DNA from: Bufo bufo | Lineage: Eukaryota; Chordata; Amphibia; Anura; Bufonidae | NCBI RefSeq assembly: GCF_905171765.1 | Contig: NC_053391.1 | Span: 264,906,460-264,970,459, forward strand | Direction: 5' to 3' | DNA: 64,000 bases | In this document: positions 40,390 to 51,253 of the stretch, piece by piece | Numbering within the stretch: the stretch's first letter is position 1 | Layout: the number at the start of each line of letters is the position of its first letter | Program-made: the position numbers and the translations under genes | The notes under the pieces: generated by a model | Database searches by the model: none | Seen by the model: the letters and a program-made list of their open reading frames with translations, nothing else | Told to the model about the DNA's origin: nothing

Positions 40390-42138
40390 CCAGGGGGACC
40401 ATATATTCAAAAAGCTACCATGTCCAGCTAGTGCGTTTATCAAAATTGCACACCTGGTCGAACTTTGCACACCATTCTTTCAGAGAGTGAGGGGTTGAAT
40501 TTAGCCAGTGGAGCGGTATCAGCGTCTTTGCCACTGCTAAGAGATGTGTGATAAGGTTTGTTTTTGAAGGACGATATACATCATTTGGTTTTGCTAAAAA
40601 TATCATATCTGGTGAAATGACAAAGGGGGGCTTGTATGTACTCTGAATAACTGATCTAATCTGTTTCCAGAAAGATTAAATTGGTTCACATGTCCACCAG
40701 ATGTGTAAATGGGAACCTCTGCTTTCTTGCAGCGTTTTGGTGTCCGCCTCCAGAGCGGAATGGAGGCTGAACGGAAGGTAAACTGATGCATTCTGAACGG
40801 ATCCTTATCAATGCAGAATCCATTGGGGCTAAACTGATCCGTTTTGGACCGCTTGTGAGAGCCCTGAAACGGATCTCACAAGCGGACCCAGAAACGCCAG
40901 TGTGAAAGTAGCCTAAAGATACGAGATTTTCCTGGTTTTCGGAAGCTTTGTTATCATCAGCTGTTCAAAGGCTGTGAGATCTCTCCCAGGGACGGACAAA
41001 GATAAGAACTTAGAGCAGATATACCTGAAGTGAGCATAATAAAAGGATGAGGTCACCTCAGATATACCTGCAGGAAGGAAACTTCGGAAGGAGTATATGA
41101 AAGAAATGGATCGCTGAGCAAAAGCTTCACCTATTCGCCAGGATCTCAGTGTCTGCAATAATCCGTCTCTGGCCACCCCTGGTGATGAGGTGACAGATGG
41201 GAGAGATGACATTGGTAATAAGGGAGAAGGTCGTGGAGCCATTTGTCTCCAAACCTCTATAGTGCCCTGTAGCTTTGGGTCAAGATCTACTATTCTGGGC
41301 GAAGTGTTGGGGATCCACATTTGCTCCAACTCTCCTCGGCTTTTATGTCAGAGAGAGATTGCAAAAGGGTCCTCTTCGCCACAGGGAAACATCAGTTTTA
41401 ACCATCTATTTAGTTGCACTGCTTTATAGTAAGAAAATGCATTGGGGCAACCTATTTCTCCTACTTCTCTTCTTTTAATCAACATAGAATGTGACATGCG
41501 CCTTTTTTTTTTTTCCACAAGAATCTACAGAAGAGGCTCCGTATAGAGGTAAAAATCCCTGGATTCAAAAGTTTTTTTCTGCCAAGCCAGGATATCCATA
41601 GAGGATCATGAGCCTTTAACATCCTAGAAAGCTCCGCAAACAGTTGAGCGTAGTTCAAATGATAAAGTTCAGATAGGTCTTTCGAGAGGCGAACCCCTAA
41701 GTAAGTAATTGAGGAATGAGCCCAGGCAAAATCAGTGCAGGACTTCAGTGAAGGTAAAAGTGATTGAGGCACTGATATGTTCAGTATCTCTGACTTGGCA
41801 GAGTTGACCTTAAAGTTTGAAAAAGCACTGACTTCCTATAGCAGATGGGAGATACAAGGGAGACTGTCCTCTGGGTTGGTAGTTAGAAAGAGTAGGTCGT
41901 CAGCAAAAACTAGAAACTTCAGCTGTTTTTCAACCAGAGTCATCCCCTGGATGTCCTCTCTTTCCCTGAATCCTTGAAGTAAGGTTTCCTTTACTAGAAC
42001 AAGGAGGGTGGGGGACGACGGACATCTCTGTCTCGTTCCATTTGTTATTTCAAAAGTGGGTGACAAAGTATTATTGATGCTGAGCCGGGCATGGGGGATT
42101 GCCTAGCGTTGCTTCCATAAATGCCCACTTCACCCTAT
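40390..42138 (-). pseudogene. L1/Tx1-like ORF2: RT second half and C-terminal domain
   Basis: From right to left: RVKWAFMEATL at 42130-42100 continues the broken EKAFD motif at 49945-49921; NGTRQRCPSSP (42040) is RT block 4; FADDLLFLTTN (41935-41900) carries the catalytic Asp pair, still intact; YLGVRLSKDL (41700) and the FLWKKKKG block (41510) follow. After the MITE fragment the C-terminal zinc-knuckle-like block HLHIWWTCEP is at 40712-40680, and HLLAVAKTLIPLHWLNSTP at 40540-40485. The frame is broken by stops and shifts; this is not an active LINE. Confidence 0.75.
40737..40913. mobile_element. Fragment of a GGATCCG-type MITE
   Basis: Only one terminus is present (GTGTGAAAGTAGCC, ending at 40913 before TAA 40914-40916). 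The internal boxes GGTGTCCGCCTCCAGAGCGG and TGATGCATTCTGAACGG match the elements at 16648 and 36567. The left end is truncated in LINE coding sequence. Confidence 0.8.
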
Positions 42139-42365
42139 TATTATTATTATTTATTATTAAAGCGCCATTCATTCCATAGTGCTGTACATATGAGAAGAGG
42201 TAATACATAATACAGACAATTGCACTAATCATAAACAAGATGAGTTACAAACTGGTACAGAAGGAGAGAGGGCCCTGCCCGTGAGGGCTTACAATCTACA
42301 TGGTATGGGAGAAGGACACAGTAGGTGTTGGTAAAGTTGGTCATGGCGGTATGGAGGCAGCAGGG

Positions 42366-42868
42366 TCACTGGTTGTAGGCTTGTCTGAAGAGGTGGGTTT
42401 TCAGGTTTCTTTTGAAGGATTCCACTGTAGGTGAGAGTCTGATATGTTGGGGTCGCGAGTTCCAGAGTATGGGGGATGCACGGGAGAAATCTTGGAGGCG
42501 ATTGTGGGAAGAGGCGATAAGAGGAGAGGAGAGAAGGAGGTCTTGTGAGGATCGGAGAGTGCGTGTGGGGGTGTATCGGGAAAGTAGCTCAGAGATGTAG
42601 GGAGGGGACAGGTTATGGACGGCCTTGTATGTATTTGTTAGTACTTTGAAGTGAATTCGCTGGGCAATGGGGAGCCAGTGAAGGGATTGGCAGAGGGGAG
42701 AGGCAGAGGAGTAATAGGGTGAGAGGTGGATTAGTCGGACAGCAGAGTTGAGGATAGATTGAAGGGGTGCGAGAGTGCTAGATGGAAGGCCACAGAGCAG
42801 AGTGTTGCAGTAGTCTAGGCGGGAAATGATGAGGGCATGTACAAGCATTTTCGCAGATTCAAAGTTAA
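42366..42868 (-). pseudogene. L2-like ORF2 C-terminus
   Basis: A 160-codon open stretch contains IISRLDYCNTLLCGLP, the classical motif after the RT thumb in CR1/L2-clade LINEs, followed by LQSILNSAVRLI, SLHWLPIAQRI, KAVHNLSPPYISELL and FKRNLKTHLFRQAY before the stop. These are the standard C-terminal blocks of the vertebrate L2 family. The frame itself is intact over this stretch; it is separated from the RT core by the piggyBac insertion at 42869-48841. Confidence 0.88.
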
Positions 42869-43069
42869 CCTCCTCAGGACCGCCATACGCAGGATTGCGT
42901 CCTGACGGCGGCCCTGTTATTCCTTCTGGACGCGAGACACGAGATTTCTGGCAGAGCCGACCCGCACATGCGCAGTGCGGGCTGGGAATCGTTACATCAG
43001 AAGTTCGTCACTAGCCTGCCAGCCAATGATCATCGCTTTCAGGTTGGTGATTTTTTAAAAATCGAATCA

Positions 43070-43119
43070 GAAGCCATTTAACACCTTATATTTATAAATA
43101 TAAGGTGTTAAATGGCTTC
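43070..43119. repeat. Perfect 50-bp palindrome, piggyBac copy B
   Basis: The sequence from GAAGCCATTTAACACC to its complement GGTGTTAAATGGCTTC has no mismatch over 25+25 bases and no loop. It lies about 650 bp upstream of the transposase start. The homologue in copy C (63484-63533) has a small mismatch. Confidence 0.92.
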
Positions 43120-43770
43120 TGTGCTCCTCTGCTGGTCCTTTTCGTCGGTTGGTCCCAGCAGAGGAGGACACATCACTGTGAGTACACACCAAACACTACA
43201 CTTAGCCCCAGATCACCCCCATCACCCCAATTAACCCCTTGATCACCCCTGTCAATCACTAGTGAAAGGGAAAAAAGTGATCAGTGTAAACGGTGTATTG
43301 ACGGTTAGGTTTTAGGTTAGTTTAGGCCCCTTTGTTAGGTAGTTAGCGTCGGTTAGCGCCCAGCCCACCGCACCACAGTCACTGATTCGCTGATTAGCTT
43401 ATCGCTAATTAGCATTGGTACTTTTATAGTATCTGTAAGTGATCAGAACTGATCACAGTCAGATCTATAATAGTATTAGTGTCACCTTAGTTCGCCCTCC
43501 ACCCAAAACGCAGTGTTTGCCCAATCAGGCCTCATCGGTCGCCCACACGTGCGTTCACCCATGCCCGCCCCGCCGCAGTGCCAAAATTTTATTTATTTTT
43601 TTATCACTGCACAATCACTTTACAAGAGCTGTGGCGATAAAAAAATCAGTTTTGATATTTTTTATCAATCGCAGCGGCTTCCGGTACTTCGCTAGCCTCC
43701 CATTTATAAGACAGGCTTGCTTTTTTTCTTGGGTAGTCTCAGGGAATACCCCCTAAATTTAGTTGACCAA

Positions 43771-45723
43771 ATGGCAAATAAGGGGTATTCTTCTGAAGAG
43801 GCCTACAGGATTCTGACCCAGTTGGATGAGGAATGGGAACCCTCATCTGACGAATCCAGCGGGTCAGAATACGAACCTGTAGAAAGCAGTGTCAGTCTGA
43901 CCCAAAGTTCGGACGATGAGGTTGAGGTCCCTGATACCACCAGGCGTACCTGGCCCCGTGTCGCTAGACCACAGGTTGCGCAGGATCCGCTTCAAGGGTA
44001 GCAGAGTGGGGCTGGCGCTTTCGGATTACGTGGTGAGGCATACACCAGCAGCGCAGCCCATCCTGGACCTAGTACCAGCACTGCCGTAGAACATGGTGAA
44101 GTGGCGAGCACCAGAAGGGCAGTTGAAGCTGGTACGGTGGCACGTGCATTAGTTCCCCCATCGCAGCCACCGCACAGACAGGCCCGTAGAGCCCCTAGAG
44201 TCCCTGAGGTGCTGGTAAACCCTGATTGGCAGCCCCCAACTTCAGCCGCACCAGTAGTTCTTCCTTTCACCGCCCAGTCTGGAGTTCGGGTTGAGACAGC
44301 TCAGATCGGATCGGCACTGGTTTTTTTTGAGCTGTTCTTGACTGCGGAGCTCTTGGACTTAGTCGTGGCAGAAACAAATTTCTATGCCACTCAATTTATA
44401 GCCGCCAACCCGGGAAGCTTTTATGCCCAGTCTTTCCGGTGGAAACCTGTCCAAGTTTCTGAATTTAAAACTTTTCTGGGCCTTCTCCTCAATATGGGCC
44501 TGACAAAAATGCATGAATTGCGGTCATATTGGTCCACGAACCCAATTCATCACATGCCCATGTTCTCTGCTGCCATGTCCAGGACATGATTTGAGACCAG
44601 CCTGCGTTTCCTGCACTTTAGCGACAACAGCACCTCTCGTCCCAGAGGCCACCCAGCTTTTGACCGGCTCCACAAAATTCGGCCCCTCATAGACCACTTT
44701 AACACCAAATTTGCAGATTTGTATACCCCTGAGCAAAACATCTGCGTAGACGAGTCCCTTATACATTTTACCGGGCGCCTTGGCTTCAAACAATACATCC
44801 CAAGCAAGCGCGCCCGGTATGGGGTCAAATTGTATAAGCTCTGTGAAAGGGCCACAGGCTATACCCACAAATTTCGAGTCTATGAGGGTAAAGATCAGAC
44901 CCTGGAGCCGGTCGGTTGCCCTGACTACCTGGGGAGCAGTGGGAAGACAGTCTGGGACTTGGTGTCACCCTTATTTGGCAAGGGGTACCATCTTTATGTG
45001 GACAATTTTTACACAAGTGTGCCCCTCTTCAGGCATTTGTTTTTAGAACAGATTGGCTGCTGTGGCACCGCGCGACCTAGTTGCCAGGGCTTCCCCCAAC
45101 GGCTCGTTACCACCCGTCTTGCAAGGGGGGAGAGGGCTGCCTTGTGTAACGAAGAACTGCTCGCGGTGAAATGGAGAGACAAGCGTGACGTTTACATGCT
45201 CACCTCCATTCACGCAGACACGACAATCGAAATTGAACGAGCAACCCGTGTCATTGAAAAGCCCCTCTCGGTCCACGACTATAATTTGCTCATGGGAGGG
45301 GTGGACTTCAATGACCAGATGTTGGCTCCTTATTTACTTTCCCGCAGGACCAGACGCTGATATAAGAAGGTGTCTGTATATTTGATTCAATTGGCGATGT
45401 ACAATAGTTTTGTTCTCTACAGTAAGGCTGGGAGAATAAGATCCTTCCTCAAATTTCAGGAAGAGATCATCGAGAACCTCCTGTATCCAGGAGGTTCCGT
45501 GGCCCCAACCACCAGTGTAGTGAGCCGTCTACACGAGCGACATTTCCCCAGTGTCGTTGCTGGTACCTCAAACCAACCGCCACCCCGAAAAAAATGTTGT
45601 GTCTGTAGCAGGAGTGGAATAAGGCGTGACACCCGCTATTTCTGTCCTGACTGCCCTGACCACCCTGTCCTATGCTTAGGGGAGTGTTTCCGGAAGTACC
45701 ACACACAGGTACACTTAACATAG
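43771..45723 (+). pseudogene. piggyBac family 1 transposase, copy B (three stops)
   Basis: A 651-codon frame from ATG 43771 to TAG 45723 with no frameshift, interrupted by three nonsense codons: TAG at codon 77, TGA at codon 273 and TGA at codon 530. From comparison with A and C these replaced Gln, Arg and Trp. Catalytic Asp residues are all present: D327 (CVDESLIHF), D411 (YVDNFYTS) and D512 (GGVDFNDQ), with spacings 84 and 101, close to the canonical piggyBac spacing. An acidic, Ser-rich N-terminus (EEWEPSSDESSGSEYEP) and a Cys-rich zinc-binding C-terminus (KCCVCSRSGIRRDT ... CPDCPDHP) complete the usual architecture. Transposase would cut and paste at TTAA; this copy cannot make it without readthrough. 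Confidence 0.92.
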
Positions 45724-46559
45724 GGATTGCGTTACACAGGGCTATTAGGGCCCTTACACTCACAGCTGCTGCAAACCTCTCCTTTCACCTGGGACAAAGT
45801 GTATAATGTACTTCGCCACATCTTTGGGCGATTTGCGCTTTGCACATTGTCCCATGGGCAAGGAGAGGTTTGTCCAATAAAAGGTAAAAATAAAAAAAAC
45901 ACAGGTAAGCAAAAAAGTTCATGTTCAAAAAGTTTTTAAAAGTTAATGTTCTGTTTCAAATTTTATAAAGTTTGTTAATAAATTTATTGCGTTGCGGCCT
46001 GTTTTTTTTTTTTGTTTTGTTTTGTTTTTTTACCTTCTAGGTGGACCAACCGATGAACCAGCTGCAGCACTGATGTGCATTCTGACAGAAGCATTGCGCT
46101 GCTGTCAGATTACACAAAAGTCAGTGTATGCGGCGCTGCAAGACGAGATTTCTCCTCTTCAGTAAAAAAGATACGTTTGCCGAGGCTTATGAGCTGAGGG
46201 GCGGTGTTCATATGCTTTGGCAAACACTTTGTATATAAAAAAATAATAATCCCGGCAATGATTTATTCATCCACATCGATTGATGTGAATGGAGAAATCG
46301 GGTTTGCCAGGGCATACAGGCTGAGTGGGTTTGGATGTTGGGCGGAGCTTCTATGTCCTGGCAGACGCCTTTCCCCTCCTTTTTTTTTTTTTGGGCAGAG
46401 ATTTTTTCATCCACATTGATCGATGCAAAAGAAGAAATCTGTGCCGTTCATTTTTTCTTTCAGCCCAGAGGCTGAACGAAAAAAAAAAAACTCATTACCC
46501 GTATGTTCAATATAAGGAGAATAGTAGAAACTCTTAATGCTGGCCATACATGTAATGAT

Positions 46560-48400
46560 TGCGGAGACCCTCAAATGCCAGGGCAGTACAAACACCCCAC
46601 AAATGACTCCATTTTGGAAAAAAGACACCCCAAGGTATTCGCTGAGGGCCATATTGAGTCCATGAAAGATTGAACTTTTTTTCCCAAGTTAGCGGAAAGG
46701 GAGACTTTGTGAGAAAAAAAAAAAAAAACAATTTCCGCGAACTTGTGCCAAAAAAAAAAATCTTCTATGAACTCGCCATGCCCCTCACGGAATACCTTGG
46801 GGTGTCTTCTTTCCAAAATGGGGTCACATGTGGGGTATTTATACTGCCCTGGCATTTTAGGGGCCCTCAAGCGTGAGAAGAAGTCTGAAATCCAAATGTC
46901 TAAAAATGCCCTCCTAAATGGAATTTTGGCCCCTTTGCGCACCTAGGCTGCAAAAAAGTGTCAGACATGTGGTATTGCCGTACTCAGGAGAAGTTGGGCA
47001 ATGTGTTTTGGGGTGTCTTTTTACATATACCCATGCTGGGTGAGAGAAGTATCTCTCTAAAAGACAACTTTTCCATTTTTTTTGTCATTTGACAGAGATA
47101 TTTCTCTCACCCAGCATGGGTATATGTAAAAATACACCCTAAAACACATTGCCCTTCTTCTGAGTATGGCGATACCACATGTGTGACACTTTTTTGCAGC
47201 CTAGGTGGGCAAAGGGGCCCAAATTCTAAAGAGCACCTTAAGGATTTCACAGGGCATTTTTTACAGATTTGGATTTCAAACTACTTCTCACGCATTAGGG
47301 CCCCTAAAATGCCAGGGCAGTATGAATACCCCACAAGTGACCCCATTTTGTAAAGAAGACACCCCAAGGTATTTTGTGATGGGCATAGTGAGTTCATGGA
47401 AGTTTTTATTTTTTGTCACAAGTTAGTGGAATATGAAACTTTGTAAGGAAAAAAAAAATACAAAAAATAAATCATCATTTTCCACTAACTTGTGCCAAAA
47501 AAAAAAAAATGGAGGAACTCGCCATGCCCCTTACGGAATACCTTGGGGTGTCTTCTTTCCAAAATGGGGTCACTTGTGGGGTATTTATACTGCCCTGGCA
47601 TTTTAGGGGCCCTAATGCGTGAGAAGTAATTTGAAATCCAAATGTGTTAAAAATGCCCTGTGAAATCCTAAAGGTGCTCTTTAGAATTTGGGCCCCTTTG
47701 CCCACCTACGCTGCAAAAAAGTGTCACACGTGGTATCGCCGTACTCAGAAGAAGTAGGTCAATGTGTTTTGGGGTGTCTTTTTACATATACCCATGCTGG
47801 GTGAGATACATATCTCTGTCAATTGACAACTTTGTATAAAAAAAATGGGAAAAGTTGTCTTCTAGAGAGATACTTCTCTCACCCAGCATGGGTATATGTA
47901 AAAAGACACACCAAAACACATTGCCCTACTTCTCCTGAGTATGGCGATTCCACATGTATGACACTTTTTTGCAGCCTAGGTGGGCAAAGGGGCCTAAATT
48001 CTAAAGAGCACCTTTAGGATTTCACAGGGCATTTTTTACACATTTATATTCCAGACTTCTTCTCACGCTTTAGGGCCCCTAAAATGCCAGGGCAGTATAA
48101 ATACCCCACATGTGACCCCATTTTGGAAAGAAGACACCCCAAGGTATTTAGTGAGGGGCATGGCGAGTTTATGTAAAATTTTATTTTTTGTCACAAGTTA
48201 TTGGAATATGAGACTTTGTAAGAAAAAATAAATAAATAAGAAAATCATCATTTTCCGCTAACTTGTGACAAAAAATAAAAACTTATATGAACTTACTATG
48301 CCCATCAGCGAATACCTTAGGGTGTCTACTTTCCGAAATGGGGTCATTTGTGGGGTGTTTCTACTGTCTGGGCATTGTAGAACCTCAGGAAACATGACAG
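46560..48400. repeat. Alternating hairpin array, piggyBac copy B 3' region
   Basis: Five inverted-repeat centres near 46710, 47075, 47460, 47835 and 48220, spaced 365-385 bp, with alternating AT-rich loops. The module order is the same as in copy A but with two more hairpins. Confidence 0.85.
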
Positions 48401-48845
48401 GTGCTCAGAAAGTCAGAGCTGCTTCAAAATGCGGAAATTCACATTTTTGTACCATAGTTTATAAACGCTATAACTTTTGTGCAAACCAATAAATATACAC
48501 TTATTGCATTTTTATTTTATCAAAGACATGTAGAACAATAAATTTAGAGAAAAATTTATATAGAAATGTAGTTTTATTTGAAAAATTTTACAACTGAAAG
48601 TGAAAAATGTAATTTTTTTGCAAAAATTTCGGTCAATTTCGATTAATAACAAAAAAGTAAAAATGTTGGCAGCAATGAAATACCACCAAATGAAAGCTCT
48701 ATTAGTGAGAAGAAAAGGAAGTAAAATTCATTTGGGTAGTAAGTTGTATGACCGAGCAATAAACCGTGAAAGTAGTGTAGTGCAGAATTGTAAAAAGTAG
48801 TCTGGTCATTAAGGGTGTTTAAGCTTGGGGAGCTGAGGTGGTTAA

Positions 48846-49913
48846 GGAAAGCACGGATGCTGGAGATGTTTTTGAGTTGGAGGCGGCAGGTGGGGGAAAG
48901 TGCTTGGTGTGCGGTTTGAAAGAGAGGGCAGAATCCAAGGTCACTCCAAGGCAGCGGACTTGGTTGACCGGGGAGAGCCATTGATCGTTATAGATAGGTC
49001 TGTTGGGGGGGGGGGGGGTTGAGCAAGATGGGGGAAAGAGGGTGAATTCTGTTTTATCCATGTTAAGTTTTAGAAAGCGAGAGGAGAAGAAGGATGATAT
49101 AGAACAGTGATGGCGAACCTACGGGTGCCAAAGGCGGAACTCAGAGCCCTCTATGTGGGCACCCACGCCCTGGAAAAAGTCTTTGGCGTAGCAATATGTC
49201 TTAGACTTTTCCTGCCATTCATCATCCCCAGGACACACTATGAACAGCACAGGCAGCGCATTAAATGTAGGCTATTAATCTATTATAGATAAATGATAAA
49301 GGACATGAAAAATATTTTATATTAGTATTTAGGTTAAATTGCCGTGTTGGCACTTTGCGATAAATAAGTGGGTATTTGGTTGCAGTTTTGGGCACTCGGT
49401 CTCTAAAAGGTTCACCATCACTGATATAGAAGATAGACATTGTGGGATTCTGGATAGTAAGGTGGTGATGTCTGGACCAGATTTGTGTGTGGTCAGCGTA
49501 GGAGTGATGCTGAAAGCCATGGGACTCTATGAGCTGTCCCAGGCCAAAAGTGTAGATAGAGAAGAGCAGGGGTCCTAGAACAGAGACTTGCGGGACACCA
49601 GCAGAGAGGGAATGAGAAGAGGAGGTGGTGCATGAGTGGGAGACGCTAAACGTCTGGTCTGTGAGGTATGATGTGATCCAGGAGAGGGCAAGGTCAGTGA
49701 TGCCAAGAGATGAGAGAGTTTGCAACAGAAGGGAGTGGTCAACAGTGTCGAAGGCAGAGGACAGGTCAAGGAGAAGGAGGACAGAGTATTGTTTCTTGGT
49801 TTTGGCTGTCAGTAGGTCATTGGTGACTTTGGTGAGGGCAGTCTCAGTCGAATGGTGGGGTCGGAAGCCAGATTGTAGGCGGTCAAAGAGGGAGCAGGAG
49901 GAAAGGTGAGAGG
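48846..49913 (-). pseudogene. L2-like reverse transcriptase core
   Basis: On the minus strand from 49913: [53 protein letters not shown] and [18 protein letters not shown] (where the family has PQGS), then [15 protein letters not shown]. The catalytic YADD has become YADH, removing one metal-binding Asp. After the hAT insertion the frame resumes with DKTEFTLFPP and QVRCLGVTLDSALSF (about 49060-48920). L2/CR1-clade LINE; inactive. Confidence 0.85.
49105..49423. mobile_element. Small hAT element, 319 bp
   Basis: Termini CAGTGATGGCGAACCT and the complement AGGTTCACCATCACTG. The 8-bp duplication ATATAGAA is exact at 49097-49104 and 49424-49431. It splits the RT of the L2-like LINE. No coding. 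Confidence 0.93.
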
Positions 49914-49920
49914 ACCCTAT

Positions 49921-50995
49921 CAAAAGCCTTCTCGGCATCAATATCAAGAAGGACTAAGGGTAGTTTGGAGGAGTGGTCTGTGTGTATTGCATGACATATT
50001 TGTTTTCCCCTCTCTGCCCTGGACAAAGCCCACTTGTTATGGACCCACTAGTGAAGGGATGATAGGTCTGAGTCTGTTTGCTAGTAATTTGGCCCAAATC
50101 TTCAAATCCTGATTAAGCAAAGAGATTGGCCTATAGCTTCCGCATTCTGACAGATCTTTTCCTTCCTTGGTAATTAAAGAAATGAAAGCTTCTTGGGTTT
50201 GACTGGGGAGAAAGCTTCCATTGAGGAGAGCATTACAGACTCTTAGCTGGGGTATTAGGATATTTTGAAAGGTTTTGAAGTAGTGTAGGGAAGCCATTTG
50301 GACTTGGACTAGTACTTCTTTTAATTCCTCTTCAGAAATTGGTCGGACAAGGTCAAAAGCCATTGAAGGGGAGATGGAGGGACGTTTTAGGGAATGTATA
50401 AACTTTTGGATTGCTTCTGTGGCAGACAGGTCGGAATTCTTACCAACTGGGCTCTCACGGTTATACAGTTTAGAATAAAAGAGTTGAAAAGCCCTGGCAA
50501 TTTCGTCGGTCGAGGAGACCAATTTGCCGGATACGGGTTTAATCTTTTGTTTGAAGGACTTAGCTTTAGCTTTCCTGACGAGGGAGGACATCAATCTTCC
50601 ACCCTTATCCCTATGTCCATATAGGTAGTGTTTAAGGTATAGATATTTTTTTCTGCTTGAGTAGAGGTAGGTTTTGAGTTTTGCCCTCATGGTCGCTAGT
50701 TCTTCTTGAAGAGAAAGGGCTTTAGATCTCTAAAGAGTCTAGGTTTAAATCCCCTCCCAAAATGATTTGGCCCTCTGCGAACAGTTTTAGATTCTCCAGA
50801 ACTTGCAATAACCAGGGTATCTGTTTCGTATTTGGGGCATATATGTCTGCTAAGGTGTATTTGTTGGAGGCAATAGTCCGTTTAAGAAATAGAACCCTAC
50901 CTTCAGCATCAGACTACATCTGTCATGACACTCTATCTCGGGTTGATTCTAACTCCCTGTCAATCAGAGAGTTACAAAAGATAAGGTTAGCAAAC
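49921..50995 (-). pseudogene. L1/Tx1-like ORF2: endonuclease end and RT start
   Basis: Minus strand: SDAEGRVLFLKRT (50915-50875), LADIYAPNTKQIPWLL (50855-50810) and IILGGDLN (50765-50745), the GDLN motif of the APE-type endonuclease. RT then begins in the 217-codon frame 50037-50690: SLVRKAKAKSFKQKIKPV, the ARAFQLFYSKLYNRES block (50505-50460), and ECGSYRPISLLNQDLKIWAK (50130-50075), which is RT block 1. IDAEKAFD is the last block before the L2 insertion at 49920. Stops separate the EN and RT parts. Confidence 0.75.
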
Positions 50996-51253
50996 AAAGG
51001 AGAGCACTATTATTAAGTTGATGAGGCGAAGGAGAAAAGAAGGTGTGGGGAGCTGGTAGAAGACACACAGACGTGGGGGGGGGACAGTTGACAAGACAAA
51101 TCAAACAAGAGGCTGACAAAAGACCTTGCAACCATGGTAATCCTCTTATCCCCCAATTATGGCACGCCATTATACTGAGCATCTTTAGACTTATGTAAAC
51201 CATGTCACAAGAAAGACTCAATAGGAAAAAAAAATTAGTGCACTAATACAGTA
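50996..51253. other. Intron sequence, no feature recognised
   Basis: A purine-rich stretch with a G run (51077-51086), then the TA target of the Tc1 element. Possibly the degraded 5' part of the LINE. Confidence 0.35.

Larger units (their letters stand above)
42869..48841 (+). mobile_element. piggyBac family 1, copy B, full length
   Basis: The element is 5973 bp between TTAA at 42865-42868 and 48842-48845, with ends CCTCCTCAGGACCGCC and GGGGAGCTGAGGTG. It is inserted in the L2-like LINE, whose coding continues on both sides. The layout equals copy A: 5' palindrome (43070-43119), transposase (43771-45723) and five hairpin units (46560-48400). Confidence 0.93.
42139..49913 (-). mobile_element. 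L2-like LINE inserted in the L1-like LINE
   Basis: A 7-bp duplication ACCCTAT flanks it (42132-42138 and 49914-49920). On the minus strand it starts inside the reverse transcriptase (49913) and ends in a 3' UTR (42360-42160) with GGCGCTTTAATAATAAATAA and an ATT repeat (42138-42160), the typical L2 tail. It is interrupted by piggyBac copy B (42869-48841) and a hAT element (49105-49423). Net length after removal of both is about 1.5 kb. 5'-truncated. Confidence 0.85.
39648..50995 (-). mobile_element. L1/Tx1-like LINE, minus strand, with nested insertions
   Basis: Read on the minus strand: endonuclease fragment (50995-50740), reverse transcriptase (50690-49921, continuing at 42138-41480), C-terminal domain (41400-40400), 3' UTR (39997-39670) with AATAAAAG and a poly-A tail (T run at 39651-39665). 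It is interrupted by an L2-like LINE (42139-49913), a MITE fragment (40737-40913) and a Tc1 MITE (39998-40366). The 5' end, including ORF1, is missing. Net LINE length after removing insertions is about 3 kb. Confidence 0.8.

Noticed and set aside
49575..49909. Plus-strand frames over the L2 RT (for example 49625-49909)
   Set aside because: Shadows of the minus-strand LINE coding.
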